From contig CP119316.1 of the NCBI GenBank assembly GCA_029202985.1, forward strand, positions 1,116,001-1,180,000: DNA of 64,000 nt. The letters run 5' to 3'. Numbering within the stretch: position 1 is the first letter of the stretch; each line of letters starts with the position of its first letter. The translations under genes and the position numbers were made by a program. Of this stretch, positions 32,842 through 40,297 are shown one piece after another. The notes beneath the pieces were generated by a model, which saw nothing but the letters and a program-made list of their open reading frames with translations, had not been told where the DNA came from and made no database searches. This DNA is from Candidatus Andeanibacterium colombiense (GTDB lineage Bacteria; Pseudomonadota; Alphaproteobacteria; Sphingomonadales; Sphingomonadaceae).

Positions 32842-35379
32842 TCAGATTTCCGGCAGGCTCTGCTCCACGAAGCCCCAGCCCGCGAGGCCCTTGCCCATTG
32901 CATGTGCGAGCAGTTTCTTCGCATCGCCGATCGAGAACGGATGCGCGTCCTTCATTCCGCCGAGTTCGCCCCAAGCGATCGGCACAGCGACCGGCGCGCC
33001 TTCGCGGGCCCGCGCCGAATAGGGCATCACCGCGGTCGCGCCGCGCTGATTGCGCAGCCAGTCGATGAAGATCTTGCCCTTGCGCTTGGCCTTGCTCATC
33101 GTCGCGATGAAGCGCTCGGGCTCGGCCATGCTAAGCGCCTCGGCGAAGCGCTTCGCGAAATCCTTGTGTTCATCCCACGAATGCCCTTCCGATCCGCCGG
33201 GATTCGTCAGCGGCACGACCACGTGCACGCCCTTTCCACCCGAAAGCATCGCGAAGCTGGTCAGGCCGATTTCGGACAGGCGATCGCGAATGTCCTCGGC
33301 CGCCTGTTTCACATCGCCAAAATCGAGACCTTCGTCGGGATCGAGATCGAAGATCATCCGGTCGGGTGCTTCGACATCGGTGCTGCGGCATTGCCAGCCG
33401 TGGAATTCGATCGAGCCGAACTGGACGCAGGAGAGGATTCCGGCGGCGTCCTCGACATAGAGGTAATCCTCCATGCTCCCGTCCTTCTCGCGGATAGGGA
33501 CGTGGCGCACATGCGGACCCATCCCGCCGCTGTCGTGCTTCTGGAAGAAGCATTGCTTGGCGCGGCCCTCGGGGCAGCGAATCAGGCTGATCGGGCGCCG
33601 CGCCATAAACGCCAGCATCAGCGGCGCCATCTCGGTATAGTAGTCTGCAAGGTCGCCCTTGGTGTAGCCGTCGCCGGGGAAGATCACCCGGTCGCGGCTG
33701 GTGATGGTCACGGCGGGTTCGTCCACGGGCGCCTCCTTGGCCGTCTCGGGAGCCACATCCTTCGCCTTTTTGTCACCCCTGAGACCCAGATACGAGCCGT
33801 GCCGAACATGGCCATCGGCCGTGATTTCAGCGAAGGCGATCTCTGCCACCAGTTCCGGCTTGATCCAGGTGACCCCGCGCGCCTCGGCCCGCTCAACGCC
33901 TTCGGGTGGGGTTCCACCTTCGAGCTTGGCGAACCGCTTCGCGAGATCGTCGAGCGCATCGGCGTCGAAGCCGGTCCCGACCTTGCCCTTGTAGACCAGC
34001 TTCCCGTCCTCGTGCTGTGCCAGCGCGAGCGAACGGAACGGACGTCCCTTCGCCGAACTCTTGGCCCAGCCGGCGATCACGAATTCCTGGCGCAGGGTGC
34101 ATTTAACCTTGACCCACGACTGCGTCCGCCGGCTCTTGTAAGGCGCATCGATCCGCTTCGAGATGATCCCCTCCTGCCCCGCCGCGCACATCGCGCGGTA
34201 AAGCTTCTCGCCTGCGCCGATCACATGGTCGGCGACATGGATCGGCGGCTGCGCCTGCTTGAGCAGCGCCTCAAGCCGCTCGCGCCGTTCGATGTTCGGC
34301 TGCTCGGTCAGATCCTCGCCATTGAGTTCCAGCAGATCGAAAGCGTGGAAGGCGAGCGCGTCGTTGGCGGTCTGCGAGCCGTGCCCGCGCTTGAGCACTT
34401 TCTGAAGCGAGGAGAAATCCGGATTGCCATCCGCATCGTAGGCGACGATCTCGCCGTCAATCAGCGAGGGCGGCAAATCGAGCGCGCGGATCGCTTCGGC
34501 GAGCGGGCCGAACTTGTCGGTCCAGTCTTTGCCCGAGCGGGTGTAGACGGTGACCTTGTCGCCCGCTGCCGCGACCAGCGCGCGGTATCCGTCGAACTTG
34601 ATCTCGTGCATCCACTGGTTGCCGGCAGGAACCGCGTCTACCAAGGTCGCAAGCTGCGGTGGACGGAAGGTGGGGGCCTTTGAACCCCGCGGGGCGGGCT
34701 TTGAACGCGCCTTGGCCGTCGTTGCGTTATAGCCCGCCGCGGCCTCCATTTCGGCCGCGAAAGCCTTGCCGCGCTTTCCCTTGAGTGAGTGTGAACCCTT
34801 TGTATCTCCGGCGATTTCGGCCATCGAACGGCCGGTCAGCACACTCGTCAGCCCGCGCTCGACCAGCGGATCGCCCGGCTCTGCGAATGCGTCGTCCAAC
34901 TTGCGCAGCAGCCAGTTCTCACGCTTCTCTCCGGGTCGCGGCTTGAGCCGGATCAGCAGCCACTCGCCCTTCATCCGCTCCCCGTGGAGCACGAAATGGA
35001 GGTGGCCTTTCTCGATATCCTTGGCGCTTTTGCCAGGTACAGGCTCCCAGGTACCCTGGTCCCACAGCATCACCGATCCGCCCCCATATTCGGCCTCGGG
35101 AATGATTCCCTCAAACCGGGCATAAGCCATCGGATGGTCCTCGGTCCGGACTGCCAACCGTTTGATCTCGGGATCGGGCGACGGACCCTTGGTGACTGCC
35201 CAACTCTTCAGAACACCTTCAGCTTCGAGCCTGAAATCCCAATGCAATCTGGTCGCATCGTGCTTCTGCACGATGAAGATCTGGCCCGATTTACTCGTCT
35301 CGCGCTTGCCTGCAGGCTCGGCGGTTTTCTTGAAATCGCGCTTACGGTTATATTCGGCAAGAAGGTCCGGCGCGGCCAT
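32842..35379 (-). CDS. ligD: ATP-dependent DNA ligase D (PE-LIG-POL)
   Basis: This 845-residue multidomain repair enzyme has the 3'-phosphoesterase domain first (~1-190; H40, H46, D48 and H82 match the metal site). The ligase domain (~235-540) has adenylated lysine K261 in EIKFDGYRAL. The primase-like polymerase domain (~550-845) has the metal acids in IFDLDPDEGLDFG. The order PE-LIG-POL is that of Pseudomonas LigD rather than the mycobacterial form. It performs end processing, fill-in and sealing in bacterial non-homologous end joining. It is encoded 4 bases after Ku in the same operon, so the pair is complete. An EcfG-like promoter precedes Ku. Confidence 0.96.
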   Translation of the reverse strand: MAAPDLLAEYNRKRDFKKTAEPAGKRETSKSGQIFIVQKHDATRLHWDFRLEAEGVLKSWAVTKGPSPDPEIKRLAVRTEDHPMAYARFEGIIPEAEYGGGSVMLWDQGTWEPVPGKSAKDIEKGHLHFVLHGERMKGEWLLIRLKPRPGEKRENWLLRKLDDAFAEPGDPLVERGLTSVLTGRSMAEIAGDTKGSHSLKGKRGKAFAAEMEAAAGYNATTAKARSKPAPRGSKAPTFRPPQLATLVDAVPAGNQWMHEIKFDGYRALVAAAGDKVTVYTRSGKDWTDKFGPLAEAIRALDLPPSLIDGEIVAYDADGNPDFSSLQKVLKRGHGSQTANDALAFHAFDLLELNGEDLTEQPNIERRERLEALLKQAQPPIHVADHVIGAGEKLYRAMCAAGQEGIISKRIDAPYKSRRTQSWVKVKCTLRQEFVIAGWAKSSAKGRPFRSLALAQHEDGKLVYKGKVGTGFDADALDDLAKRFAKLEGGTPPEGVERAEARGVTWIKPELVAEIAFAEITADGHVRHGSYLGLRGDKKAKDVAPETAKEAPVDEPAVTITSRDRVIFPGDGYTKGDLADYYTEMAPLMLAFMARRPISLIRCPEGRAKQCFFQKHDSGGMGPHVRHVPIREKDGSMEDYLYVEDAAGILSCVQFGSIEFHGWQCRSTDVEAPDRMIFDLDPDEGLDFGDVKQAAEDIRDRLSEIGLTSFAMLSGGKGVHVVVPLTNPGGSEGHSWDEHKDFAKRFAEALSMAEPERFIATMSKAKRKGKIFIDWLRNQRGATAVMPYSARAREGAPVAVPIAWGELGGMKDAHPFSIGDAKKLLAHAMGKGLAGWGFVEQSLPEI

Positions 35380-35383
35380 CGCA

Positions 35384-36214
35384 TCAGGCCCGGCGCTTCG
35401 AGGCTGGCTTGCGCGCGGAGGCCTTCTCGCTCCCGACCGATTTCTTCAGCGCAGCCATCAGGTCGATCACATTGCTGCCGCCCTTCGCGGCAGGCTCATC
35501 GACATCCTCTATGACCTTCTTGCCCTTGGCCTTGGCCTTCTTCGCGACCAGCTTCTTCAACGCATCGACGTAGCGGTCGTGGAACTCGCTCGCATCGAAC
35601 GGCGCGGTCTTCTTGTCGATCAGCGTGGTCGCGAGATCGAGAAGGTCATTATCCGGCTTGGCGTTGGCGATCCCCTTGAAGAACCCCTGCCCCGCCCGGA
35701 CCTCGTCCGCATAGCGCAAGGTTTCGAGCAACAGCCCCTTGCCGCAAGGCTTGATCGCGACGAGCTTCTCGACCCCGCGCACCGAAAGCTGGCCCAGCGC
35801 GACCTTGCGCGCCTGGCGCAGCGCCTCGCGCAGCACGACATAGGCTTCCTCGGCCAGATCGTCCGCCGGAACGACATAATAGGGTTTCTCGAAATAGAGC
35901 GGGTCGATCTCGTCGGAATCGACGAACTGCACCAGTTCCAGCGTCTTGCGGCTTTCGACCTTCGCGTGCTCGATCTCCTCATCGTCGAGTAGCACGTAAT
36001 TGCCTTTCGAGATTTCGTAGCCCTTAAGTATCTCATCGCGGTCGACCGGGCCGACCCCAGCCACCACTTTCTCGTACTGGACCCGCTTGCCGGTCGGCTC
36101 ATGGATCTGGTGGAAGGATATCCTCGGGCCGCTTCTGGAGGCTGCGTAAATCTCGACCGGGATCGAAACGAGCGCGAGCCTGATCTGCCCCTGCCAATAT
36201 GCGCGTGCTGCCAT
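35384..36214 (-). CDS. ku: Non-homologous end joining protein Ku
   Basis: This 276-residue bacterial Ku has the core ring domain (MAARAYWQGQIRLALVSIPV at the start, FHQIHEPTGKRVQYEKV, YYVVPADDLAEEAYVVLRE). A Lys-rich C-terminal extension (KKLVAKKAKAKGKK, then RKPASKRRA) would help DNA threading and LigD recruitment. It binds double-strand ends as a homodimer. The start at 36214 follows GGAGG and matches the family; the frame to 36238 is eight residues longer without support. The operon Ku-LigD is read leftward from a promoter that also faces the Rrf2 gene. Confidence 0.96.
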   Translation of the reverse strand: MAARAYWQGQIRLALVSIPVEIYAASRSGPRISFHQIHEPTGKRVQYEKVVAGVGPVDRDEILKGYEISKGNYVLLDDEEIEHAKVESRKTLELVQFVDSDEIDPLYFEKPYYVVPADDLAEEAYVVLREALRQARKVALGQLSVRGVEKLVAIKPCGKGLLLETLRYADEVRAGQGFFKGIANAKPDNDLLDLATTLIDKKTAPFDASEFHDRYVDALKKLVAKKAKAKGKKVIEDVDEPAAKGGSNVIDLMAALKKSVGSEKASARKPASKRRA

Positions 36215-36236
36215 GATGCCTCCTATTCGCGGAAAC

Positions 36237-36261
36237 AACGCACAAGCTGCGCTAGCGCTCC
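36237..36261 (-). promoter_or_regulatory. Near-match to EcfG promoter for the ku-ligD operon
   Basis: On the minus strand GGAGC (complement of 36257-36261) is followed after 16 bases by CGTT (complement of 36237-36240). The -10 is exact and the -35 has one mismatch from GGAAC. Transcription would begin near 36230, leaving a short leader that just holds the ribosome site. In Sinorhizobium the general stress sigma factor is known to control a ku gene, which makes the match plausible. Confidence 0.45.
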
Positions 36262-36320
36262 CGGAGCGTCAAACTCTATCGTCGCACTTGAAAAAGACCT
36301 GTGTTACAGCTGAGGCGACC

Positions 36321-36764
36321 ATGCTTTCGCAGAAGACCCGCTATACGATCCGCACCCTGCAGCATCTCGCCGACCACTATCCGGACGGGCGGGCGCAGAT
36401 GGGCGAAATCGCGCTGGCGCAGAATATTCCGGCCAAGTTCCTCACCGTGATCCTCTCGGAACTGGTGCGCGCCGGGCTGGTCGCATCGACCCGCGGGCGT
36501 GACGGCGGCTACCGCCTTGCCCTCGCCCCGGTCGACATCCGCTACGGCGACATCGTCCGCATCACGCGCGGCTCGCTGGCGCTGACGCCCTGCACCAGCC
36601 GCTACGCGCATGAACATTGCGACAATTGCCTGCCCGAGAAGGACTGCCGGCTCAGGGCGCTGATGCTCAAGGTGCGCGACGAGATGGCCGCGGTGCTCGA
36701 CGGGATCACCCTCGCCGATCCGATCCAGCCCGTGCCCGAATTCGAAATCGAGGAAGCCGGCTAG
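36321..36764 (+). CDS. Rrf2-family transcriptional regulator, probable Fe-S sensor
   Basis: This 147-residue protein has a winged helix (KTRYTIRTLQHLADHYP, LAQNIPAKFLTVILSELVRAG, STRGRDGGYRLA) followed by a four-cysteine segment CTSRYAHEHCDNCLPEKDC at about residues 94-112. The spacing is C-x8-C-x2-C-x5-C. IscR, NsrR and RirA use three cysteines to hold an iron-sulfur cluster; the fourth here is extra or an alternative ligand. It should be a cytoplasmic sensor of iron, nitric oxide or oxidative stress. It is divergent from ku-ligD. The start at 36321 gives the family-standard N terminus; a frame from 36213 adds unrelated sequence. Confidence 0.88.
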   Translation: MLSQKTRYTIRTLQHLADHYPDGRAQMGEIALAQNIPAKFLTVILSELVRAGLVASTRGRDGGYRLALAPVDIRYGDIVRITRGSLALTPCTSRYAHEHCDNCLPEKDCRLRALMLKVRDEMAAVLDGITLADPIQPVPEFEIEEAG

Positions 36765-37462
36765 GACAGGCCTTTCAGCCAGTCGGCGATCATTGCCTGC
36801 CCGGCCGCGACCGCCGGCGGACCCAGCACCCCGTGCAGCGCGCGCAAATCCTCGGTATCCTGCCCGGCATCGTTGACCGCGTCGGGCCAGCGTTCTAGCC
36901 ATTCGTCGAACCGCGGATCGAGCCCCATCTCGGCATGGAATTGCAGCGCGAGGATGTTGTCGCCACGGCGGAAGGCCTGGTGGTCGTAGAGATGGCTCGA
37001 GGCGAGCAACTCGACATCGCTTGGCAGGGTAAAGGTATCGCCGTGCCAGTGGAGCACCGGCGTTCCTTCGACATGCCGCAGCGGATTGTCCGCGACTTCG
37101 CGCAATTCGACCGGATGGAAACCGACTTCCTTGACCGGCCCCGGAAACACCTCGCCGCCGAGTGCCTGCGCGATCATCTGCGCGCCGAGGCATACGCCCA
37201 GCGTCGGCCGGCCCGCGTCGAGCCGCTTTTGCAGCCGCCGGAGCTGGCACCCGATCCACGGATACCGGTCCTGCTCGTAGACTCCCATCGGCCCGCCCAT
37301 CATGATCAGCAGGTCGGGCTCGGTCAGGTCGAGCGACGGGAAGCCCGGATCGGCAACATCGACCCGGTCCACCTCATAGCCCGCGGCTTCGATCGGCTCG
37401 CGATAGCCGGCGAGGCCTTCTGCCGGGACATGGCGGATGATCAAGGCGCGCGGTGCGCTCAT
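36761..37462 (-). CDS. Class I glutamine amidotransferase-like protein
   Basis: This 233-residue protein has the triad of a class I glutamine amidotransferase: C91 in GVCLGAQMIA, H176 and E178 in LQFHAEMG, with the oxyanion region MMGGPMGVYEQD. It resembles GMP-synthase-like stand-alone GATases whose role is unclear; some hydrolyse gamma-glutamyl compounds. It is cytoplasmic. Its 3' end overlaps the convergent Rrf2 gene by 4 bases. A 50-residue gene lies 16 bases upstream in the same direction. Confidence 0.9.
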   Translation of the reverse strand: MSAPRALIIRHVPAEGLAGYREPIEAAGYEVDRVDVADPGFPSLDLTEPDLLIMMGGPMGVYEQDRYPWIGCQLRRLQKRLDAGRPTLGVCLGAQMIAQALGGEVFPGPVKEVGFHPVELREVADNPLRHVEGTPVLHWHGDTFTLPSDVELLASSHLYDHQAFRRGDNILALQFHAEMGLDPRFDEWLERWPDAVNDAGQDTEDLRALHGVLGPPAVAAGQAMIADWLKGLS

Positions 37463-37478
37463 GGCTGTCTCACGCTGT

Positions 37479-37631
37479 TCAGATCCCGAGCCCAGCCCAG
37501 AATTCCGACGCGGTCAATAGCTTCGCCCGCTCGGCGGTTTCATCGTCGCGATAGACCCATGAAGGATGCGGGGTCGCCGGAATCCGGCGATCGGCGGCCT
37601 GGAGGGGTTTGGTTGATCTTAAACTACGCAT
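37479..37631 (-). CDS. Small protein of 50 residues upstream of the amidotransferase
   Basis: An ATG at 37629-37631 opens a 50-codon frame ending in TGA at 37479. GAGGA lies 8 bases upstream as a ribosome site. The product starts MRSLRSTKPLQAADRR and ends LLTASEFWAGLGI. It is basic at the front, has a Pro-rich middle (IPATPHPSWVYRDDE) and has no membrane segment. It lies 16 bases before the amidotransferase ATG, so it is probably the first gene of a two-gene operon. I do not recognise the family. Confidence 0.5.
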   Translation of the reverse strand: MRSLRSTKPLQAADRRIPATPHPSWVYRDDETAERAKLLTASEFWAGLGI

Positions 37632-37858
37632 TGCCTTGTTCCTCGTTTCGACACGAAGCCGGCGTGGACGCGTAGGTTTCGTGCGCTTTAGCCGTTGGTG
37701 ACGCGGAGCAAGCTGTACCGTTCAAAAGCCGCGATCCGGTGCGGCGGAGGGAGAGGATGCCGCACCGGACGATCAATCTCTACCGATTCAATTGATAATC
37801 GGCAACCAATCGAATTTGCCGCCAGGCCAAATTTTTCTTTCGCCGCGACGCACAATGC

Positions 37859-37883
37859 GGAACACCTCTCGCGCCAGCGCTTT
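37859..37883 (+). promoter_or_regulatory. Near-match to EcfG promoter upstream of the acidic small protein
   Basis: GGAAC (37859-37863) is followed after 16 bases by CTTT (37880-37883), one mismatch from CGTT. Transcription would start about 35 bases before the ATG at 37924. The rest of the gap 37632-37858 shows nothing else that I can support. Confidence 0.35.
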
Positions 37884-37923
37884 GAGCAGGTACGATCAGA
37901 TACAATTCGAAGGAGAGGCGACT

Positions 37924-38256
37924 ATGCCACCTACGCAGAAGCCCACGTCCGCCGCGGACGATTTCAACGATCCCGATCTCGAAAACTCCGAGCAGAACGA
38001 GAACGGCACGCAGGCACAGGATTTGGCTGACGAAGCGCTGAATTCCGGCGATGTGGGCAGGCTTTCCGCCGAGAGCGAGCCAGGTTCAAGGCAGAGCCCT
38101 GCCGATCTCGTCCCGCGCGACGTTCCCGATCTGGTCGATACGATGAACGACATGGTCCAGTCGGGCCGGATCGACATGGACGCCTATGCCGGTGAGCCGC
38201 GCATGGATGACGAGGACGAAGGCGAGACCGACGAGGAAGATGACGAGGACGAATAG
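37924..38256 (+). CDS. Small acidic hydrophilic protein
   Basis: This 110-residue protein has no hydrophobic segment and a very acidic C terminus (DDEDEGETDEEDDEDE). The N terminus is polar (PPTQKPTSAADDFNDPDLE), and a conserved-looking middle reads DLVPRDVPDLVDTMNDMV. The start at 37924 follows GGAGAGG. It is probably a disordered, stress-related protein; the family is not recognised. A near-EcfG promoter lies upstream and an exact one lies just downstream for the next gene. Confidence 0.65.
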   Translation: MPPTQKPTSAADDFNDPDLENSEQNENGTQAQDLADEALNSGDVGRLSAESEPGSRQSPADLVPRDVPDLVDTMNDMVQSGRIDMDAYAGEPRMDDEDEGETDEEDDEDE

Positions 38257-38330
38257 GGCTCCGCCGCCAGCTCACTCTAGCCCGGCACGACTTTCCAGGA
38301 CGCCGTCTCCGTCGGCGGTATCCGCCATTC

Positions 38331-38355
38331 GGAACCAACCCGCTGTTCTGGCGTT
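38331..38355 (+). promoter_or_regulatory. EcfG-type general stress promoter (exact match) for the receiver gene
   Basis: GGAAC (38331-38335) is followed after exactly 16 bases by CGTT (38352-38355). It overlaps an 8-base inverted repeat, GAACCAAC (38332-38339) and GTTGGTTC (38353-38360), which may be chance or a second control site. The leader to the ATG at 38440 would be about 78 bases. Confidence 0.65.
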
Positions 38356-38439
38356 GGTTCTGCGTTGATATTATCGGCATAAAAGCGATGGTGGGGGCCC
38401 TGACGTGAAGTCCATTTACAGTACCGGTAGTGGTCGACG

Positions 38440-38808
38440 ATGAGCACGGCACTCCTCATCGAAGACGAGTTTCTCATCCGCGAGCTCGCCGAGGCCTATC
38501 TCAACGATGCCGGCTTCGACGTGACCGTCACCCGTGACGGGCGCGAGGCGCTGGACGAGCTCAACAAGGGCACCAAGTTCGATCTGCTGTTCACTGACAT
38601 CCGCATGCCCGGTGGGATCGATGGCCGCGATGTGGCCGAGGAAGCCAAAAAGCTCATCCCTGGCCTGCGGATCGTCTATGCGACCGGTTACAGCGATGCC
38701 GCCGACCAGCTTTCCGAGCGCGAGGTCTGCATCGAAAAGCCCTATACTTTCTCCACCTTGCGCCGGGTATTGGGCGACCTCGGGTTCTCCGAGGAAGCGC
38801 AGAGCTAG
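38440..38808 (+). CDS. Single-domain response regulator
   Basis: This 122-residue stand-alone receiver has E8/D9, phosphoacceptor D53 (FTDIRMPGGIDG), T82 and K100. It has no output domain, so it would act by protein contact or as a phosphate sink. The exact EcfG promoter upstream suggests a role in the general stress response, where single-domain receivers and PhyR-like partners are common in alphaproteobacteria. The cognate kinase is not in the window. Confidence 0.9.
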   Translation: MSTALLIEDEFLIRELAEAYLNDAGFDVTVTRDGREALDELNKGTKFDLLFTDIRMPGGIDGRDVAEEAKKLIPGLRIVYATGYSDAADQLSEREVCIEKPYTFSTLRRVLGDLGFSEEAQS

Positions 38809-39184
38809 CTCGCGTCCGACCGGGAATGGGCCAAGTCCACTGAGCATGATCGCTGGGCGGGCTGCGCAAACTCCGGCCCGGCTATCCCCGCACACCCAGG
38901 TTTGAAAATCGAACACGGTCCTGCTGCGGTGGACTGCGTGCGGACGCGGCGGAAATAAAGTTGGCCGGTTAACATGGATCATAGAGCCACCCGCCGGTTG
39001 GTGCTTAACTAGACAAACAGGGGGTCTAGCAGGTGCCGATTATTTCATGGAATCAGGGGCTTGGTAACAGCCTGACCCGGGCTGCGCTGGTGTGTCCAGA
39101 GTTCTCCGGAGCCCGAATGCGGCGTGAAATTTTGCGACGCCTGCCATCTCAAGAATAAACATGAAATCGACGGGATAAAAATGA
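38809..39184. other. 376-base intergenic region without a supported gene
   Basis: No frame here has a start, ribosome site and plausible product. The one structured element I see is CTAGAC (39009-39014) and GTCTAG (39024-39029), a 6-base inverted repeat with a 9-base centre. The region is less GC-rich towards its right end and probably holds the promoter of the receiver gene at 39185. Confidence 0.5.
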
Positions 39185-39559
39185 ATGTCGGGTGATCTTT
39201 CCGGCAAAAAGATTCTGGTCGTCGAAGACGAGTATTTCATTGCCGCTGATTTAAGTCGGGAACTCTCGGACCTGGGAGCGGTTGTTGTGGGGCCGGCAGG
39301 AAATTTGATGAGTGCTCTTTCGCTTATAGCGGAGGAACAACTCGATGCGGCCGTGCTCGATGTGAACCTGGAGGGTTTGCATTCTTACCCTGTGATGGAA
39401 GAGTTGGGCCGCAAGTCCGTCCCTTATCTTCTCCTGACAGGATATGACGAATGGTCACTGCCCCAGGAATGGCGCGGCGTACCCCGCATCACCAAGCCCT
39501 GCTCTGCCGGCGCGATAGCCAAGCTGCTCGGAGAGATAATAGCATGGCCTACAGCGTGA
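39185..39559 (+). CDS. Single-domain response regulator
   Basis: This 124-residue receiver has E14/D15, phosphoacceptor D59 (AAVLDVNLEG), T85 (LLLTGYDE) and K104 (ITKPCS). There is no output domain. Its 3' end overlaps the Crp-like regulator gene by 16 bases, so the two are one operon. The VVEDEYFIAADLSREL opening is typical of receivers in alphaproteobacterial stress circuits. The partner kinase is not nearby. Confidence 0.88.
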   Translation: MSGDLSGKKILVVEDEYFIAADLSRELSDLGAVVVGPAGNLMSALSLIAEEQLDAAVLDVNLEGLHSYPVMEELGRKSVPYLLLTGYDEWSLPQEWRGVPRITKPCSAGAIAKLLGEIIAWPTA

Positions 39560-40269
39560 CTGACCTCGCGGCTTCCCACGGCGATCCCGCCGCGTTGCGG
39601 CGCTTCCAAGCGATCTCCCCGCTCGATGACGCCTCGATCGAGGCGCTGCGCAAGGCGATCGACGGCGCGACGCCGACCGCGGTTCGGCGTGAATTGATGA
39701 GCGAAGGGCAAGAGATTTTCGGCAAGCGTATCCTCGTGAGCGGCTGGGCCGCGCGGGTGCGATTGCTGGCCGATGGCCGGCGGCAGTTGATCAGCTTCCT
39801 GGTTCCCGGCGATCTGTTCGGCAATTGCGGCCATTCCCGCCCCCTGGCGGTTTCGACCGTGCTTGCCCTGACCGCCGTCGCCGCTGCAGATGTGCCCGAG
39901 GGCGGCAATTCGCAGTCGCTGCGGGAAGCCTACGAAGTCAGCCGGGCGATCGAGGAAGCGCATCTGCTCGCACAAATCACCCGGCTCGGGCGGCTGAGCG
40001 CACTCGAGCGGATCGCCGATCTTCTGCTCGAACTGTGTGAGCGGCTGACACTCGCCGGGCTGGCCCAGAACGGCCGCTTCCTGCTGCCATTGACACAGGA
40101 AGTGGTCGCCGATGCGCTCGGACTCACCTCGGTCCATCTCAGCCGCACGCTCCAGACGGCACGCCGCAACGGCGACTTCGAATGGCGCGACGGACAGGTT
40201 CACTTGCCCGATCCCGAGCGGCTAGCGCGCAAGGTCGGGCGGCTTCCGGTGCGGGTGAGCAACCGCTGA
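39544..40269 (+). CDS. Crp/Fnr-family transcriptional regulator
   Basis: This 241-residue protein has an N-terminal cyclic-nucleotide-binding-like beta roll (~25-125, FGKRILVSGWAARVRLLADG, LISFLVPGDLFGN) and a C-terminal Crp-type helix-turn-helix (~165-225, LTQEVVADALGLTSVHLSRT). It lacks Fnr-type N-terminal cysteines, so it is not an obvious Fe-S sensor, and the ligand is unknown. It starts inside the end of the receiver gene, in a different frame. The pairing suggests that the receiver tunes the same response. Confidence 0.9.
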   Translation: MAYSVTDLAASHGDPAALRRFQAISPLDDASIEALRKAIDGATPTAVRRELMSEGQEIFGKRILVSGWAARVRLLADGRRQLISFLVPGDLFGNCGHSRPLAVSTVLALTAVAAADVPEGGNSQSLREAYEVSRAIEEAHLLAQITRLGRLSALERIADLLLELCERLTLAGLAQNGRFLLPLTQEVVADALGLTSVHLSRTLQTARRNGDFEWRDGQVHLPDPERLARKVGRLPVRVSNR

Positions 40270-40297
40270 AGGCGCGCTTCCCTCCAGGAGGGCGGAA

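Noticed and set aside
39040..39240. Short minus-strand frame in the 38.8-39.2 kb gap
   Set aside because: It overlaps the start of the receiver gene, has no ribosome site, and its product shows no recognisable feature.
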